Shown: positions 24,412 through 34,293, counted from the first letter of the stretch. The stretch: DNA of 50,353 nt from Bacteroidales bacterium (GCA_024398365.1 JAKSJG010000006.1:1-50353), one strand, 5' to 3'. Translations and numbers: made by a program. The notes: generated by a model from the letters alone, not told the origin.

Positions 24412-25979
24412 AGGCCTCGCTGTTTATTGGTATATGTATTGGCCAGGCGGCGTACAAGCGTACGCATGCCCTTCTCCGATGCGTATATTATAGCGAAATA
24501 TATCAGTGAGAACGCCCCGCAGGACAGGATTGCATATCCGGTGAACGGCAGCACGCCGGCGGATGGATCGATGTGGATGAGCCGCGTCACAAGCGTGCCA
24601 AGGACGAAGGCCGCTGCCAGACATATCATCATCTTGAAGAACAGGCCGAAGTAGATGGAGGCCCTCTGCCCCATTCCATGACGGAAGAGGAAGTACGGAC
24701 GCCAGATGTAGATGATCAGCAGCAGTTCTATCACGGCTGCGGACAGCACACCGTTCAGGCCATAGCTGCGGCCGAGAAGCAGGGCCGCCACGGCGAATAT
24801 CACGGCCTCGACTATCGGAGCCCAGATGTCACGGAAAAGGCCGTAGGAGTTGATGAAGATGTCCACCACCGTACGGATGTTGTTGAGGAAGAACACCGCT
24901 ATGATGAGAATGAGCGTGGTGTTGTCCAGCAGGTATTCCCCGCCTATCCAGAGCCTGATGAATGGCTCTGTCAGGTAATAGAGGCCGAAGCAGCATATGC
25001 CCACGATGAAGAAGCGCAGGGTGAAGAGTTCCCTGAACACCTTGAGTATGAGAGACCTGTCCCCTTCCGCTATCATATTGCCAACGCTGGCGGTGATACT
25101 GGTGAACAGGGCCAGCAGCAGGGACTGAAGGCTGTTGGTCAGTATGAGGTAATTGCCGTATATGGCCACTGTCGTCAGTGTGGTGAAGGCATAGATGAAC
25201 AGAGGCATGGCCTGAAGTGTCACGAATATGCCGATCTTGTGGACAAAGAGCTGCTTGATCTTGGTAATGACATCAGGATAACGCGCACGCAATCCCCTGT
25301 CCACCACGCAGGCCTCCTTCATGTAAGGATAGTTGCGGTGCACGGTGAAGTTGAGCGCGGCCGCTGCGATGACTGCAAATACAGCCTCGAAGACGAGCCA
25401 CCAGACGTATGGGTGGCTGAGCCATATCACACCGGCCATCTGGGCCAGCACCTTGACTATCATTATCAGGCGGTAGCTGACCTGTATCTTGTAGTCCTTC
25501 TGGTCGGCGGCGAGCACCACCTGCTTGTAATTGACGAAATACCCCAGCAGCGCGCTGAACAGCAGTACTCCGAAGGACGCGTAGGCGTACCACATCGGAA
25601 GTTCCATCTTGCTGAAAATGCGCGGGAAGAACGGCAGAAGCACAAGGCTGGCGCCGATGATGATGAGGGCCACACGCCGATAGAGCCAGCCCTGAAGCGC
25701 GACTATCTCCCTTATGCTCTTGCGGTCGGAGTCGAAGAGCGGCTTGTAGAGGGTCACGGCTATTGCCGAACTGATGCCAAGCTCGGCAAGGTTGAGGAAA
25801 TTGAGCAGACTGGCGGCGGTGGTGTTGAGGCCGAGGATTTCAGTACCGAGGCCGTCGAGGAACACCTTCCTCGACCAGAAGCCGACAAGCAATGAGACCA
25901 GCTGGATGACTATTGCCACCAGGCTGTTCTTCAAGCTCTTGGCCGTCCTCGCGTATGAACCCTGTTCTGCCATCTGCAT
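24408..25979 (-). CDS. Wzx-like polysaccharide flippase
   Basis: A 523-residue protein with about 12-14 transmembrane helices, beginning with a short cytoplasmic arm (TAKSLKNSLVAIVIQLVSLLVGFWSRKVF), in the MATE/MOP superfamily of oligosaccharide transporters. It should flip the undecaprenyl-linked repeat unit across the inner membrane. It starts 4 bases after the ABC-F stop; a second in-frame ATG at 25973 is equally possible. Placement directly before the three glycosyltransferases supports the role. A long open frame on the opposite strand (24573-25895) is a composition artefact. Confidence 0.9.
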   Translation of the reverse strand: MQMAEQGSYARTAKSLKNSLVAIVIQLVSLLVGFWSRKVFLDGLGTEILGLNTTAASLLNFLNLAELGISSAIAVTLYKPLFDSDRKSIREIVALQGWLYRRVALIIIGASLVLLPFFPRIFSKMELPMWYAYASFGVLLFSALLGYFVNYKQVVLAADQKDYKIQVSYRLIMIVKVLAQMAGVIWLSHPYVWWLVFEAVFAVIAAAALNFTVHRNYPYMKEACVVDRGLRARYPDVITKIKQLFVHKIGIFVTLQAMPLFIYAFTTLTTVAIYGNYLILTNSLQSLLLALFTSITASVGNMIAEGDRSLILKVFRELFTLRFFIVGICCFGLYYLTEPFIRLWIGGEYLLDNTTLILIIAVFFLNNIRTVVDIFINSYGLFRDIWAPIVEAVIFAVAALLLGRSYGLNGVLSAAVIELLLIIYIWRPYFLFRHGMGQRASIYFGLFFKMMICLAAAFVLGTLVTRLIHIDPSAGVLPFTGYAILSCGAFSLIYFAIIYASEKGMRTLVRRLANTYTNKQRGL

Positions 25980-25983
25980 TATG

Positions 25984-27957
25984 CTATATTGATGCCCATT
26001 CGTCCATTTTGGCGTCCAGATCCCTCTTCATCTCGAGGTACTGGCGCGTCAGATCCATGATGTCCGTATCCGGTGAAGGTGCGGACAGTGTCTTCTCTAT
26101 CTCAGCCATCCTGCCCTCCAGTTCGGCAATCTGCTTCTCGAGAGCGTTGCGGCGGTTGGCAAGTTTCTTCTCCTCGCGGGAAGCGGCCTTCTGCTCCTGA
26201 TAGGAAGCCTTCGACTGTTCCTTCTTCTGCACAGGAGCGGCCTGCGGCTGCGCTTCAGCCTTCACCGGCTTTGCCACTGCCGTCTTGTCCTGCTTTGACT
26301 TGATCTCGAAGTCGCGGAAGCTCTCCACCTTCTTGCTGCGCAGGAAATCGTCCACTCCGCCGAGGTGCTCACGCACCTTGCCGTCTGCGTATTCATATAC
26401 CTTATCTACCAGTCCGTTGAGGAAGTCACGGTCATGTGACACGACCACCAATGTGCCGTCGTAGGCCTTCAGAGCCTGCTTGAGCACGTCCTTGGACCGT
26501 ATGTCCATGTGGTTGGTAGGCTCGTCGAGCGCCAGCAGATTGTAAGGATTGAGCATCAGCCTGGCCATCGCCAGACGGGAACGCTCGCCTCCGCTGAGCA
26601 CCGCCACCTTCTTGTCTATCTCCTCCCCTCGGAACAGGAAGGCCGCCAGGATGTCGCGCAGCTTGAAGCGCACGTCTCCTACGGCCACCTTGTCAAGGGT
26701 GTCATATACAGTATCGGTCTTGACCAGGATATCATCCTGATTCTGTGCGTAATATCCCACATTGACGTTATAGCCGATGCCGGCTTCGCCTTCGAACGGC
26801 TCCAGCTCGTTCATCAGCACGCGCATCATAGTGGTCTTGCCTTCTCCGTTGCGGCCTACGAACGCCACTTTCTCGCCGCGGCGTATGGTGATGTTGACGC
26901 CGTTGAGTATGACCTTGCGCGGCTGGGACGGATTCTCAGGCTGACTGTAGCCGATGACGGCGTCCTTGACCTGGAATGCCACGTCTCCTGAACGCGGTGC
27001 CGGCGGGAACTTGACGCTGAGGGTGGAAAGGTCCTCCTCGTCTATCTCAATGCGGTCCAGACGGTCCAGCTGCTTGATGCGGGACTGCACCTGGTTGCTC
27101 TTGGTGGCCTTGTAGCGGAAGCGCTCGATGAACTCCTCCGTCTTCTCTATCATGCGCTGCTGGTTCTCGTATGCCGCCTTCTGCTGTGCTATGCGCTCCT
27201 TGCGGAGTTCGACATACTGGCTGTACGGCACCTTGTAGTCGTAGATGTGCCCCAGCATGATTTCCACGGTGCGGGTGGTGCAGTTGTCCAGGAAACGGCG
27301 GTCGTGCGAGATGAGCACCAGGGCTCCGGTGTAGTCCTGCAGATAATCCTCCAGCCACTGTATGGACTCGATGTCGAGGTGGTTGGTAGGCTCGTCGAGC
27401 AGGAGGACGTCAGGCTTGCGCAGAAGTATCTTGGCAAGCTCGATACGCATGTTCCAGCCCTGGCTGAATGTGTCAGTCAGGCGGTCGAGTTCGCCGCGCT
27501 TGAAGCCGAGTCCGGTCAGGGTGCGTTCGGCTATGAGAGCCGGAGGTTCGCTGCCCTGGAGGGCTATGGCGTCATTGACCTCGTTGAGCTCAACCATCAG
27601 CCTGTTGTAGGCCGCCGACTCGTAGTCAGTGCGGGTGGCGAGTTCAAGTGAGATGGCGTCCATGCGCTCGTTGAGCTTCTTGAGGTCGTCGAAGGCCGTC
27701 AGGGCCTCCTCCATCACGGTCCTGCCGCGGTGATGCTCCATCATCTGCGGCAGATAGCCTATATTGATGCCCGAAGGGCGCATGATCTTGCCCGAGGTCG
27801 GGGTCTGAAGACCCATAATGAGCTTGAGCAGAGTGGATTTACCGGCTCCGTTCTTGCCCACGAGACCTATGCGGTCACGGTCATTTATATGGAAATTTAT
27901 ATTGTCCAGCAGGGTTGTCCCGCCGAATGATACTGTCAGATCGTTGATTGAAATCAT
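25984..27957 (-). CDS. ABC-F family ATP-binding protein
   Basis: A soluble protein of 657 residues with two ABC ATPase domains and no membrane segments. Walker A motifs are GKNGAGKST (34-42) and GRNGEGKTT; the second signature is LSGGERSRLAMARLML and both Walker B motifs read LDEPTNH. The first signature reads FSQGWNMRIELAK, with Gln where the second residue of SGG is expected. A linker of about 80 residues separates the domains, and a charged coiled-coil tail (KQIAELEGRMAEIEKTL) ends the protein. ABC-F members act on the ribosome in translation control or antibiotic protection. It overlaps tatC by 4 bases. Confidence 0.93.
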   Translation of the reverse strand: MISINDLTVSFGGTTLLDNINFHINDRDRIGLVGKNGAGKSTLLKLIMGLQTPTSGKIMRPSGINIGYLPQMMEHHRGRTVMEEALTAFDDLKKLNERMDAISLELATRTDYESAAYNRLMVELNEVNDAIALQGSEPPALIAERTLTGLGFKRGELDRLTDTFSQGWNMRIELAKILLRKPDVLLLDEPTNHLDIESIQWLEDYLQDYTGALVLISHDRRFLDNCTTRTVEIMLGHIYDYKVPYSQYVELRKERIAQQKAAYENQQRMIEKTEEFIERFRYKATKSNQVQSRIKQLDRLDRIEIDEEDLSTLSVKFPPAPRSGDVAFQVKDAVIGYSQPENPSQPRKVILNGVNITIRRGEKVAFVGRNGEGKTTMMRVLMNELEPFEGEAGIGYNVNVGYYAQNQDDILVKTDTVYDTLDKVAVGDVRFKLRDILAAFLFRGEEIDKKVAVLSGGERSRLAMARLMLNPYNLLALDEPTNHMDIRSKDVLKQALKAYDGTLVVVSHDRDFLNGLVDKVYEYADGKVREHLGGVDDFLRSKKVESFRDFEIKSKQDKTAVAKPVKAEAQPQAAPVQKKEQSKASYQEQKAASREEKKLANRRNALEKQIAELEGRMAEIEKTLSAPSPDTDIMDLTRQYLEMKRDLDAKMDEWASI

Positions 27958-28715
27958 ATTGCCTCCTCCACTTTGTCCTTACATATCGCAATGCTCAACA
28001 TATAGAGCAGTAAAAGGGGAACTGAGACAACGCACAGCGAGAACGGGTCGCCCGAAGGGGTGATCAGGGCCGCGAGCAGCACTGCCACGAACACCGCCAC
28101 GCGCCAGCCTCTGCGGAGCATGGATCTGGTCACGACGCCGAGCTTCGAAAGCGCGGCGATGAGGGTCGGGAATTCGAACACTACACCGAAAAGCAGCACC
28201 GTGGAAGTCACGGTGGCCATGTAGGAAGTCAGCGAGATGGTGTTGGTGACGCTCTGGCTGACGGTGTACCCCTGGAAGAAATTGACCATCAGCGGCAGGA
28301 CCACGCAGTAGCCCACCGCCAGTCCGGCATAGAAGAGCACGGATGCGAAGAGGAATGCTCCGCGCACCGCCTTTTTCTCATGCGAATAGAGGGCCGGAGC
28401 CACGAAGCGCCATATCTCGAAGACGATGTACGGGAAGCAGGCGATCAGCGCACAGACAAAGGTCACTTTCATGTGGATGAGGAACTGGGCGGTCACCTCG
28501 ATATTGACCAAATTGAGGCTCACATCCACTCCCAGCAGCCTGTACAGGAAGAAATCAGGCCTTGTCGGGGCCAGTATCAGCCCGTCGAAGATGAAATCCT
28601 TGAAGCAGAAAAGGACTATGCTCGCCGTAAGAACAACGAGCAGCAAACGTATCAGGACCATCCGAAGTGCGTCCAGATGGTCCCAGAACGTCATTTCCTT
28701 TTCAGCCCCGGCCAT
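27954..28715 (-). CDS. tatC: TatC, twin-arginine translocase receptor subunit
   Basis: The 253 residues have six helices and the TatC start EMTFWDHLDALRMVLIR with the conserved acidic residue near the first helix. FPYIVFEIWRFVAPALYSHEKKAV is the diagnostic loop, and FGVVFEFPTLIAALSKLGVV follows. It recognises twin-arginine signal peptides and exports folded proteins with TatA. Its start touches the tatA stop, and its own stop overlaps the ABC-F start by 4 bases. Confidence 0.95.
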   Translation of the reverse strand: MAGAEKEMTFWDHLDALRMVLIRLLLVVLTASIVLFCFKDFIFDGLILAPTRPDFFLYRLLGVDVSLNLVNIEVTAQFLIHMKVTFVCALIACFPYIVFEIWRFVAPALYSHEKKAVRGAFLFASVLFYAGLAVGYCVVLPLMVNFFQGYTVSQSVTNTISLTSYMATVTSTVLLFGVVFEFPTLIAALSKLGVVTRSMLRRGWRVAVFVAVLLAALITPSGDPFSLCVVSVPLLLLYMLSIAICKDKVEEAI

Positions 28716-28930
28716 TATTCAGCCTTGGGCTCTTCAGTTTTGTCGTCGGAGGCGGTCTGATGGAGGTCCTTCTTGATCTCCTTCACGTCCTTCTCCACCT
28801 CGTTCATGCCTTCCTTGAAGCTCTTGACTCCCTTGCCCAGGCCCTTCATGAGCTCAGGGATCTTCTTGCCGCCGAAGAGCAGCAGTACGAGAAGAAGGAG
28901 AATAATCCATTCCCATCCCTGGATGGCCAT
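28715..28930 (-). CDS. tatA: TatA/E-family translocase pore subunit
   Basis: ATG 28930 gives 71 residues beginning [20 protein letters not shown], which places the membrane helix and [16 protein letters not shown] hinge at the normal TatA positions. In-frame ATGs at 28954 and 28960 would add a short extra arm and are less likely. The amphipathic helix is followed by an acidic/basic tail ending EEPKAE. There is no TatB, as is usual in Bacteroidetes, so this protein probably serves both roles. valS lies upstream. Confidence 0.92.
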   Translation of the reverse strand: MAIQGWEWIILLLLVLLLFGGKKIPELMKGLGKGVKSFKEGMNEVEKDVKEIKKDLHQTASDDKTEEPKAE

Positions 28931-28973
28931 AGGGTAAATAAACAGGCTGTGCATAGTCATATGGTATTAAAAG

Positions 28974-31691
28974 TTATTTCAGGCTTGCGAGCCTCTCCTT
29001 GAGGTTTTCGATCTTGGTTGTGGCGTCGGCGAGCTTCTTGCGCTCGAGCTCGACTACCTGCGCAGGTGCGTTGGCCACGAACTTGGCGTTGCCGAGTTTG
29101 GCGTTGACACCCTTGAGGAAGCCTTCGTAGCGCTGGATCTCGGCGTTGATCTTCTCAATCTCAGCCGCAACGTCAATCATGCCCTCGAGAGGTACGTTGA
29201 ATTCGAGTGTGCCCACCATGAAGGCCTCTCCCGCTCCGCCGGCGAATCCCTCCACCTTCTCGATGGAGCTGATGTTGGCGATCTTGCGTACGACAGGTTC
29301 GGCGATAGCCGGCATGTCACCCTTGACCTGGAGCTTGAGAGCCTCCTTCGGGGAGATGTTCTTGCTCTGGCGCAGAGCGCGGATGGCTACGACAGCCTCG
29401 ACTGCGACATTGAAGTCATCAATGGTCTTCTGGTCGAATGCGCCGCCCTTAGGCATCTGCTGGAGCATGATGGTCTCGCCCGCCTTGCGCTCGGCGAGGT
29501 TCTGCCAGAGTTCCTCGGTGATGAAAGGCATCACAGGATGGAGCATCTTGAGGAGGGCGTCGAAGAATTCGATGGTAGCGTCGTATGTCGCCTTGTCGAG
29601 AGGTTTCTGTGTGCCGTTCTCGAAGCCAGGCTTGACGATCTCGAGATACCATGCGCAGAAGTCATCCCAGAAGAGCTTATATACCGCCATCACCGCATCG
29701 TTGATGCGGAAGTTCTCGAAGTCGTGGTTGACAGCCTCGACGGTGGCGTTGAGCTTGGCGCGGAACCAATCGACTGCCACGCGGCTTTCCTCAGGCTGAG
29801 GGCATTCTGCAACGCTCCAGCCCTTGACCAGACGGAATGCGTTCCAGATCTTGTTGCTGAAGTTGCGGCCCTGCTCGACCTGTGATTCGTCGAAGAGAAT
29901 GTCATTGCCCGCTGAGGTGCAGAGCAGAATACCGAGGCGCACGCCGTCGGCTCCGTACTGCTCGATGAGCTTGATAGGGTCCGGCGAGTTGCCGAGCTGC
30001 TTGCTCATCTTGCGGCCGAGCTTGTCGCGCACGATGCCGGTGAAATATACATTGCGGAATGGCACGTCGTTGATGTACTCCTCTCCCGCCATGATCATTC
30101 TGGCCACCCAGAAGAAGATGATGTCCGGACCTGTGACAAGGTCGTTGGTCGGATAGTAGTACTTGATCTCCTTGTTGCCCGGGTCGTTGATGCCGTTGAA
30201 GAGGCTGACCGGCCAGAGCCAGCTTGAGAACCATGTGTCGAGGGCGTCCTCGTCACGGGTCAGCTGGTCAGCGGTGACGTCAGCGCAGCCAGGAAGCTGC
30301 TTTGCGAGCTTGAGAGCCTCTTCCGGAGTCTCGGCAACCACGAATCTCTCCTCCTCGCCTTCGGCTGCAGGAAGGAAGTATGCAGGGATACGGTGGCCCC
30401 ACCAGAGCTGGCGGCTGATGCACCAGTCCTGAATGTTCTCGAGCCAGCTGCGGTATGTGGAGATGTATTTCGCAGGATGGAACTTGATCTTGCCTTCGAG
30501 TACCGGTGGAAGCGCGATGTCAGCGAAATGCTTCATGCTGAGGAACCACTGCTTGCACAGGCGCGGCTCGACAGCGGTGTCAGGGTTGCGCTCTGAGTAG
30601 CCGACCTTGTTGTCGTAATCCTCAATCTTCTCCATCAGGCCTGCGGCCTCGATGTCAATGGAGATCTGCTTGCGGACAACCATGCGGTCCTGGCCGATGT
30701 ACATGCCTGCGGCCTCGGAGATGGTACCGTCAGGATTGAAGATGTCAATGGTCTCGAGATTGTGTATCTTACCGAGGTTGTAGTCGTTCACGTCGTGTGC
30801 CGGGGTCACCTTGAGGCAGCCGGTACCGAACTCGATATCGACGTAACGGTCTTCGATGACAGGGATGACACGGCCCACGAGAGGGACGATGACCTTGTGG
30901 CCGCGGAGCCACTGGTTCTTCGGGTCCTTGGGGTTGATACACATTGCGGTATCGCCCATGATGGTCTCAGGACGGGTGGTGGCCACTACTGCGTAGTACC
31001 TGCCGTTTTCATCCTTGTGGAGTACCTCGCCTTCCTCGCCGGTAGGCTTGACAGGGTTGACGTCAGCGTCAGCCACATAATATCTCAGGTAGTAAAGCTT
31101 TGACTTCTCGTCGCGGTAAACCACCTCTTCGGTGGAGAGCACGGTCTGGGCCTTCGGATCCCAGTTCACCATTCGCAGGCCGCGGTAGATGAGGCCCTTG
31201 TTGTAGAGATCGACGAATACCTTGATGACGGATTCGCTGCGGACTTCGTCCATGGTGAATGCGGTGCGGTCCCAGTCACAGCTGGCGCCGAGGCGGCGGA
31301 GCTGCTTGAGGATGATGCCGCCGTGCTCCTCTTTCCATTCCCATGCATACTTGAGGAATTCCTCGCGGGTCAGGTCGCGCTTCTTGATGCCCATTGACGC
31401 GAGCTTGTTAACCACCTTGGCCTCAGTGGCGATGGATGCGTGGTCGGTACCAGGCACCCAGCAGGCGTTCTTGCCCATCATGCGCGCACGGCGGATGAGC
31501 ACATCCTGGAGGGTATTGTTCATCATGTGGCCCATGTGCAGCACGCCGGTCACATTTGGCGGCGGGATGACGATGGTATAGGCCTCGCGGCCGTCAGGTT
31601 CTGAATGGAAATATTTGTTTTCAACCCAATAGGCGTACCACTTGTCCTCAACCTGGGACGGGTCGTACTTCACTGAAAGTTCTTCTTGCAT
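28974..31691 (-). CDS. valS: ValS, valyl-tRNA synthetase
   Basis: A class I aminoacyl-tRNA synthetase of 905 residues that charges tRNA-Val. The HIGH motif appears in [20 protein letters not shown] and the KMSKS loop reads KMSKQ in [10 protein letters not shown]. The central editing domain ([15 protein letters not shown]) and a C-terminal coiled-coil arm ([22 protein letters not shown]) are present. It leads the compact run valS-tatA-tatC-ABC-F-polysaccharide genes. A promoter lies 42-72 bases upstream and a paired palindrome beyond that. The atypical tRNA-Val in this window is a substrate candidate. Confidence 0.97.
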   Translation of the reverse strand: MQEELSVKYDPSQVEDKWYAYWVENKYFHSEPDGREAYTIVIPPPNVTGVLHMGHMMNNTLQDVLIRRARMMGKNACWVPGTDHASIATEAKVVNKLASMGIKKRDLTREEFLKYAWEWKEEHGGIILKQLRRLGASCDWDRTAFTMDEVRSESVIKVFVDLYNKGLIYRGLRMVNWDPKAQTVLSTEEVVYRDEKSKLYYLRYYVADADVNPVKPTGEEGEVLHKDENGRYYAVVATTRPETIMGDTAMCINPKDPKNQWLRGHKVIVPLVGRVIPVIEDRYVDIEFGTGCLKVTPAHDVNDYNLGKIHNLETIDIFNPDGTISEAAGMYIGQDRMVVRKQISIDIEAAGLMEKIEDYDNKVGYSERNPDTAVEPRLCKQWFLSMKHFADIALPPVLEGKIKFHPAKYISTYRSWLENIQDWCISRQLWWGHRIPAYFLPAAEGEEERFVVAETPEEALKLAKQLPGCADVTADQLTRDEDALDTWFSSWLWPVSLFNGINDPGNKEIKYYYPTNDLVTGPDIIFFWVARMIMAGEEYINDVPFRNVYFTGIVRDKLGRKMSKQLGNSPDPIKLIEQYGADGVRLGILLCTSAGNDILFDESQVEQGRNFSNKIWNAFRLVKGWSVAECPQPEESRVAVDWFRAKLNATVEAVNHDFENFRINDAVMAVYKLFWDDFCAWYLEIVKPGFENGTQKPLDKATYDATIEFFDALLKMLHPVMPFITEELWQNLAERKAGETIMLQQMPKGGAFDQKTIDDFNVAVEAVVAIRALRQSKNISPKEALKLQVKGDMPAIAEPVVRKIANISSIEKVEGFAGGAGEAFMVGTLEFNVPLEGMIDVAAEIEKINAEIQRYEGFLKGVNAKLGNAKFVANAPAQVVELERKKLADATTKIENLKERLASLK

Positions 31692-31732
31692 ATCTGGTTA
31701 GTATATAATTTCGCTAAAATATTATTAACCTG

Positions 31733-31763
31733 CAAATTTAATGAATTCTCAGCGAGAAAGCAA
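31733..31763 (-). promoter_or_regulatory. valS promoter
   Basis: On the minus strand TTG (31763-31761), a 20-base spacer and TAAATTTG (31740-31733) match the Bacteroidetes pattern. The predicted leader of about 35 nt is AT-rich. Confidence 0.55.
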
Positions 31764-31795
31764 TATCTCTTCCGCTATGTTTAATCAATCTGAAA

Positions 31796-31867
31796 TGACG
31801 TTTGTTGTCACAGCTAATGCCGCCCGCATTCCTATCTGAGGGCAGGCAGCTGTGACAACGAATGTCA
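31796..31867. repeat. 72-bp inverted-repeat block upstream of valS
   Basis: A 20-bp arm at 31796-31815 pairs with 31848-31867 with two mismatches, and inner GCCGCCC / GGGCAGGC extend the stem. Each outer arm itself contains TGACR-N5-TGTCA (31796-31810, 31853-31867), the same palindrome found upstream of htpG. The block lies between the end of the fucose-isomerase-like gene and the valS promoter. It could be a terminator-like hairpin (no clear T-run), a pair of operators, or a small repeat element. Confidence 0.55.
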
Positions 31868-31883
31868 CTTTGGCCTCTGCATC

Positions 31884-33146
31884 TTATGGCAGCCGGTCTT
31901 TGCGGACAAGGACGACGTGGTTGCCCTTGGCAGTGTCGAGGAAGAGGTCGAAGTCGGCTGCGTTGTCAAAACGGAAGCGTACCTGGGTGCGGCAGCGCTG
32001 CGGGACGCAGGTGTTGGCGACGATTTCGCCCTCGGCGCGGTAGAGGTACTGCAGCCGGTCACCGGATATCTTGAGAAGCGCATAGCGGCCTTCGGGCAGC
32101 GTGCCGCGTATGCCTATGCCAATGCCGGATTCGAAATGCGACGGCAGGCTGAAGGCGGTGGTCATCGACAGCGGCAGAGTGCAATGTGCCAGCTCGAGGC
32201 TCAGATCCTCGCGGCAGAGGGATGCGGGATTGCACATGAAGGCCGGGCGGCCCATATAGCGCTTGGCATAAATCATGGTCCACAGCGCAGGGATGTCCCC
32301 CTCGCAGCCGCAGACTATGTCCTCGTCATTGAGCAGGGCCAGCGCCAGGCAGGCCGTGGTACCGCAGCTGTCGAGCAGATCGAAGCATTTGACGGTGAGG
32401 CCGTCAAAGCCGTTGTCATCACAGATTTCGCGAAGCGCGATGTACATCCTCGCCGCCTTGGTCAGGTCATCCAGTGTGCGGTCCTCAGACAGGCAGGATC
32501 TCAGGCTGAGCACCGCCGCCTCAACGCCCGGATCATCTTCTGATGTAGCTTCATATTTTTCGCGGACGAGGTCCAGCGGGACGTCACGGAATTTCATCCT
32601 GTACTTATCCTCGACCGCCCTGCGGTCAATGCCGGAGGAGATCAGCCACGGGCTCTCCCCTCCTGCCAGGCCGATGAAAAGCCCCTCGAATTCAGAGAGA
32701 TCCCAGTCGGAGATATCCTGTCCGAAGGCGGCGGGAACCGGTTCCGACGGGCACGGCACAGCGCCTGCTCCAGCGTCAGCCGGCACAGCCTCCCTGGCCT
32801 CGGCGACGGCCTCTTCAGCACTGAGTATGCGGCAGCTGACACCTCTCTGCGCCAGATAGGTCCTGATTTCCAGGCTGGCCGCCAGCGAATTGTGGAGCCC
32901 GTCGGCAATCAGCGTCACCGGCGCGGGCACCGAGTCAATATGGCTGCGGTACAGTTCCTCAGTACCGCCCGTGGCGATGAAACACAGCGTCCTGCCATCG
33001 AAGGGCTCAATGGCGGTATCCGTCGAATCGACATATACGGTTTCACAGTCAAATGCAGCCACAAGGCTGTCCAGGAGTTCTTTTCTGGAACCCATGACGC
33101 TGGAGGCATCGTGCAGTGCCGATGCAAATATCAGAAGTCTGTTCAT
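31884..33146 (-). CDS. L-fucose/L-arabinose isomerase-like protein
   Basis: The 420 residues have an N-terminal alpha/beta half (FASALHDASSVMGSRKELLDSLV, FIATGGTEELYR). The C-terminal half has the signature of sugar-isomerase C-terminal domains: GLTVKCFDLLDSCGTTACLALALLNDEDI, CGCEGDIPALWTM and RPAFMCNPA. A basic, beta-rich end follows. The family contains ketol isomerases and many uncharacterised relatives, so the substrate is not assigned. An unusual Ala/Glu/Pro-rich insert lies at about 110-140. It has its own unit, with a terminator upstream and the inverted-repeat block downstream; TAACTTTG at 33158-33151 would give an almost leaderless transcript. Confidence 0.75.
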   Translation of the reverse strand: MNRLLIFASALHDASSVMGSRKELLDSLVAAFDCETVYVDSTDTAIEPFDGRTLCFIATGGTEELYRSHIDSVPAPVTLIADGLHNSLAASLEIRTYLAQRGVSCRILSAEEAVAEAREAVPADAGAGAVPCPSEPVPAAFGQDISDWDLSEFEGLFIGLAGGESPWLISSGIDRRAVEDKYRMKFRDVPLDLVREKYEATSEDDPGVEAAVLSLRSCLSEDRTLDDLTKAARMYIALREICDDNGFDGLTVKCFDLLDSCGTTACLALALLNDEDIVCGCEGDIPALWTMIYAKRYMGRPAFMCNPASLCREDLSLELAHCTLPLSMTTAFSLPSHFESGIGIGIRGTLPEGRYALLKISGDRLQYLYRAEGEIVANTCVPQRCRTQVRFRFDNAADFDLFLDTAKGNHVVLVRKDRLP

Positions 33147-33160
33147 AATCCAAAGTTAAT

Positions 33161-33189
33161 AAAAAAAGGCGGTCCTCTGACCGCCTTTT
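33161..33189 (-). terminator. Strong hairpin terminator at end of SusCD operon
   Basis: An 11-bp stem (AAAAGGCGGTC / GACCGCCTTTT, at 33164-33174 and 33179-33189) with a 4-base loop is followed on the minus strand by a T-run that includes the stem base. It closes the minus-strand run that ends with the BACON lipoprotein gene at 33211. The A- and T-runs on both sides also allow plus-strand termination. Confidence 0.9.
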
Positions 33190-33210
33190 CAATATAGAGT
33201 GTGTCAGAAG

Positions 33211-34293
33211 TTATTTCTGTACCAGTTTCGGCTGGCGGACGCTCAGCAGAGAGGTCTTGCGGAGGGCTGTGGTAAGAGTCTCACCTTCCTTGCATGCGAA
33301 GGTGTAGATGTTGAAGCCCTGGGAAAGGCGCTCAGCATTGATGCGCTTCGCAGAATCAAAGAGGTCAAGTGTGTACTTCCCGTTATTCAGCTGATAGCTG
33401 AATACAATATTGTAGGCAGCAGTTGTGGAGTATCCCACATAGTAAGATGCCTTGTCAAGAGTTGAGTATGACACTGTCGCGAACACGCCGAGGGTATCGG
33501 ACTGGCCGAGGTACTGGGCATTCATGATGAAGAGCTCATTGTTGACATCATCATAATACATTGGGATATCCCACTCAACGAGACCGCTGAGAAGGTAGGA
33601 GTTCGGATCCTCAACCGTCGGACGGCTGATGGTCACATCCTTGGAAGCGGACTTGGTGCATGCGTTGTCCGTGAAGTAGGTCATGGTATATGAGCCTGCG
33701 AAACTGCGGTCATACTTCTGAGTGATGCTGTATGTGGTCTTGGCGTCACCACAGCTGATGATGAACTTGCCATTGCGCACATTACCGGAATCATTGGCCT
33801 TGATGGTCAGCAGATAACCGTAATCAGTCTTCTCATAGTTGATCCAGTCGTCAGCGGTGACGGTGACATCGAAGGTGCTTGCACCCTTGATTTCAACTGA
33901 ACCGCCCTTCATCTCGACAGATACGTTCTGGTCGGCGAATGAGAAGAGCATGCCCTGCTGATGAGGATATACCTTAATCTGCTCGTCGCCGCACTTGAGT
34001 GTGACGGTGGCTGAACGGCCTTCGAATGAGATGTTCTCAGGAACGGTCACAATCAGCTTGTTGCCGTTGACAGCGGCTTTGCACCAGTCTGAAGTGCATT
34101 CAGCAGTAACGGTGCCGTCCGCCTCGAACACTACCTCACCGCTCTGAGCCGCAGCATCAAAGGAGATGTTGGACGAAACGATCTTGATGGAAGATTCCTT
34201 TGCATAAGGATTGAATGGCTCTTCCTCAGTGCAGGCAACGAGGCCTGCAACGCTTGTGGCAACGAGTGCCAGTGCAAATAATATCTTCTTCAT
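33211..34293 (-). CDS. BACON-domain surface lipoprotein
   Basis: The 360 residues carry a lipobox (AGLVAC, Cys21) followed by TEEEP, the acidic pattern common in surface-exported Bacteroidetes lipoproteins. Residues about 35-115 and 116-195 each look like a BACON-type beta-sandwich (for example VTAECTSDWCKAAVNGNKLIV, then VTVTADDWINYEKTDYGYLL ... NGKFIISCGDAKTTYSITQ). A distinct beta-rich domain of about 160 residues follows. BACON domains are thought to bind glycans or mucin or act as spacers. It is the last gene of the SusCD operon, 2 bases after the DUF4302 gene. Confidence 0.85.
   Translation of the reverse strand: MKKILFALALVATSVAGLVACTEEEPFNPYAKESSIKIVSSNISFDAAAQSGEVVFEADGTVTAECTSDWCKAAVNGNKLIVTVPENISFEGRSATVTLKCGDEQIKVYPHQQGMLFSFADQNVSVEMKGGSVEIKGASTFDVTVTADDWINYEKTDYGYLLTIKANDSGNVRNGKFIISCGDAKTTYSITQKYDRSFAGSYTMTYFTDNACTKSASKDVTISRPTVEDPNSYLLSGLVEWDIPMYYDDVNNELFIMNAQYLGQSDTLGVFATVSYSTLDKASYYVGYSTTAAYNIVFSYQLNNGKYTLDLFDSAKRINAERLSQGFNIYTFACKEGETLTTALRKTSLLSVRQPKLVQK

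Noticed and set aside
24573..25895. 440-residue open frame on the plus strand
   Set aside because: It lies wholly inside the flippase gene on the opposite strand. The translation is His/Glu/Gln-rich with no recognisable domain, and the flippase has clear membrane topology.
25984..27957. ABC exporter for the polysaccharide
   Set aside because: The protein has two ATPase domains and no membrane segments or partner permease, which marks it as ABC-F; the Wzx-like flippase supplies transport.
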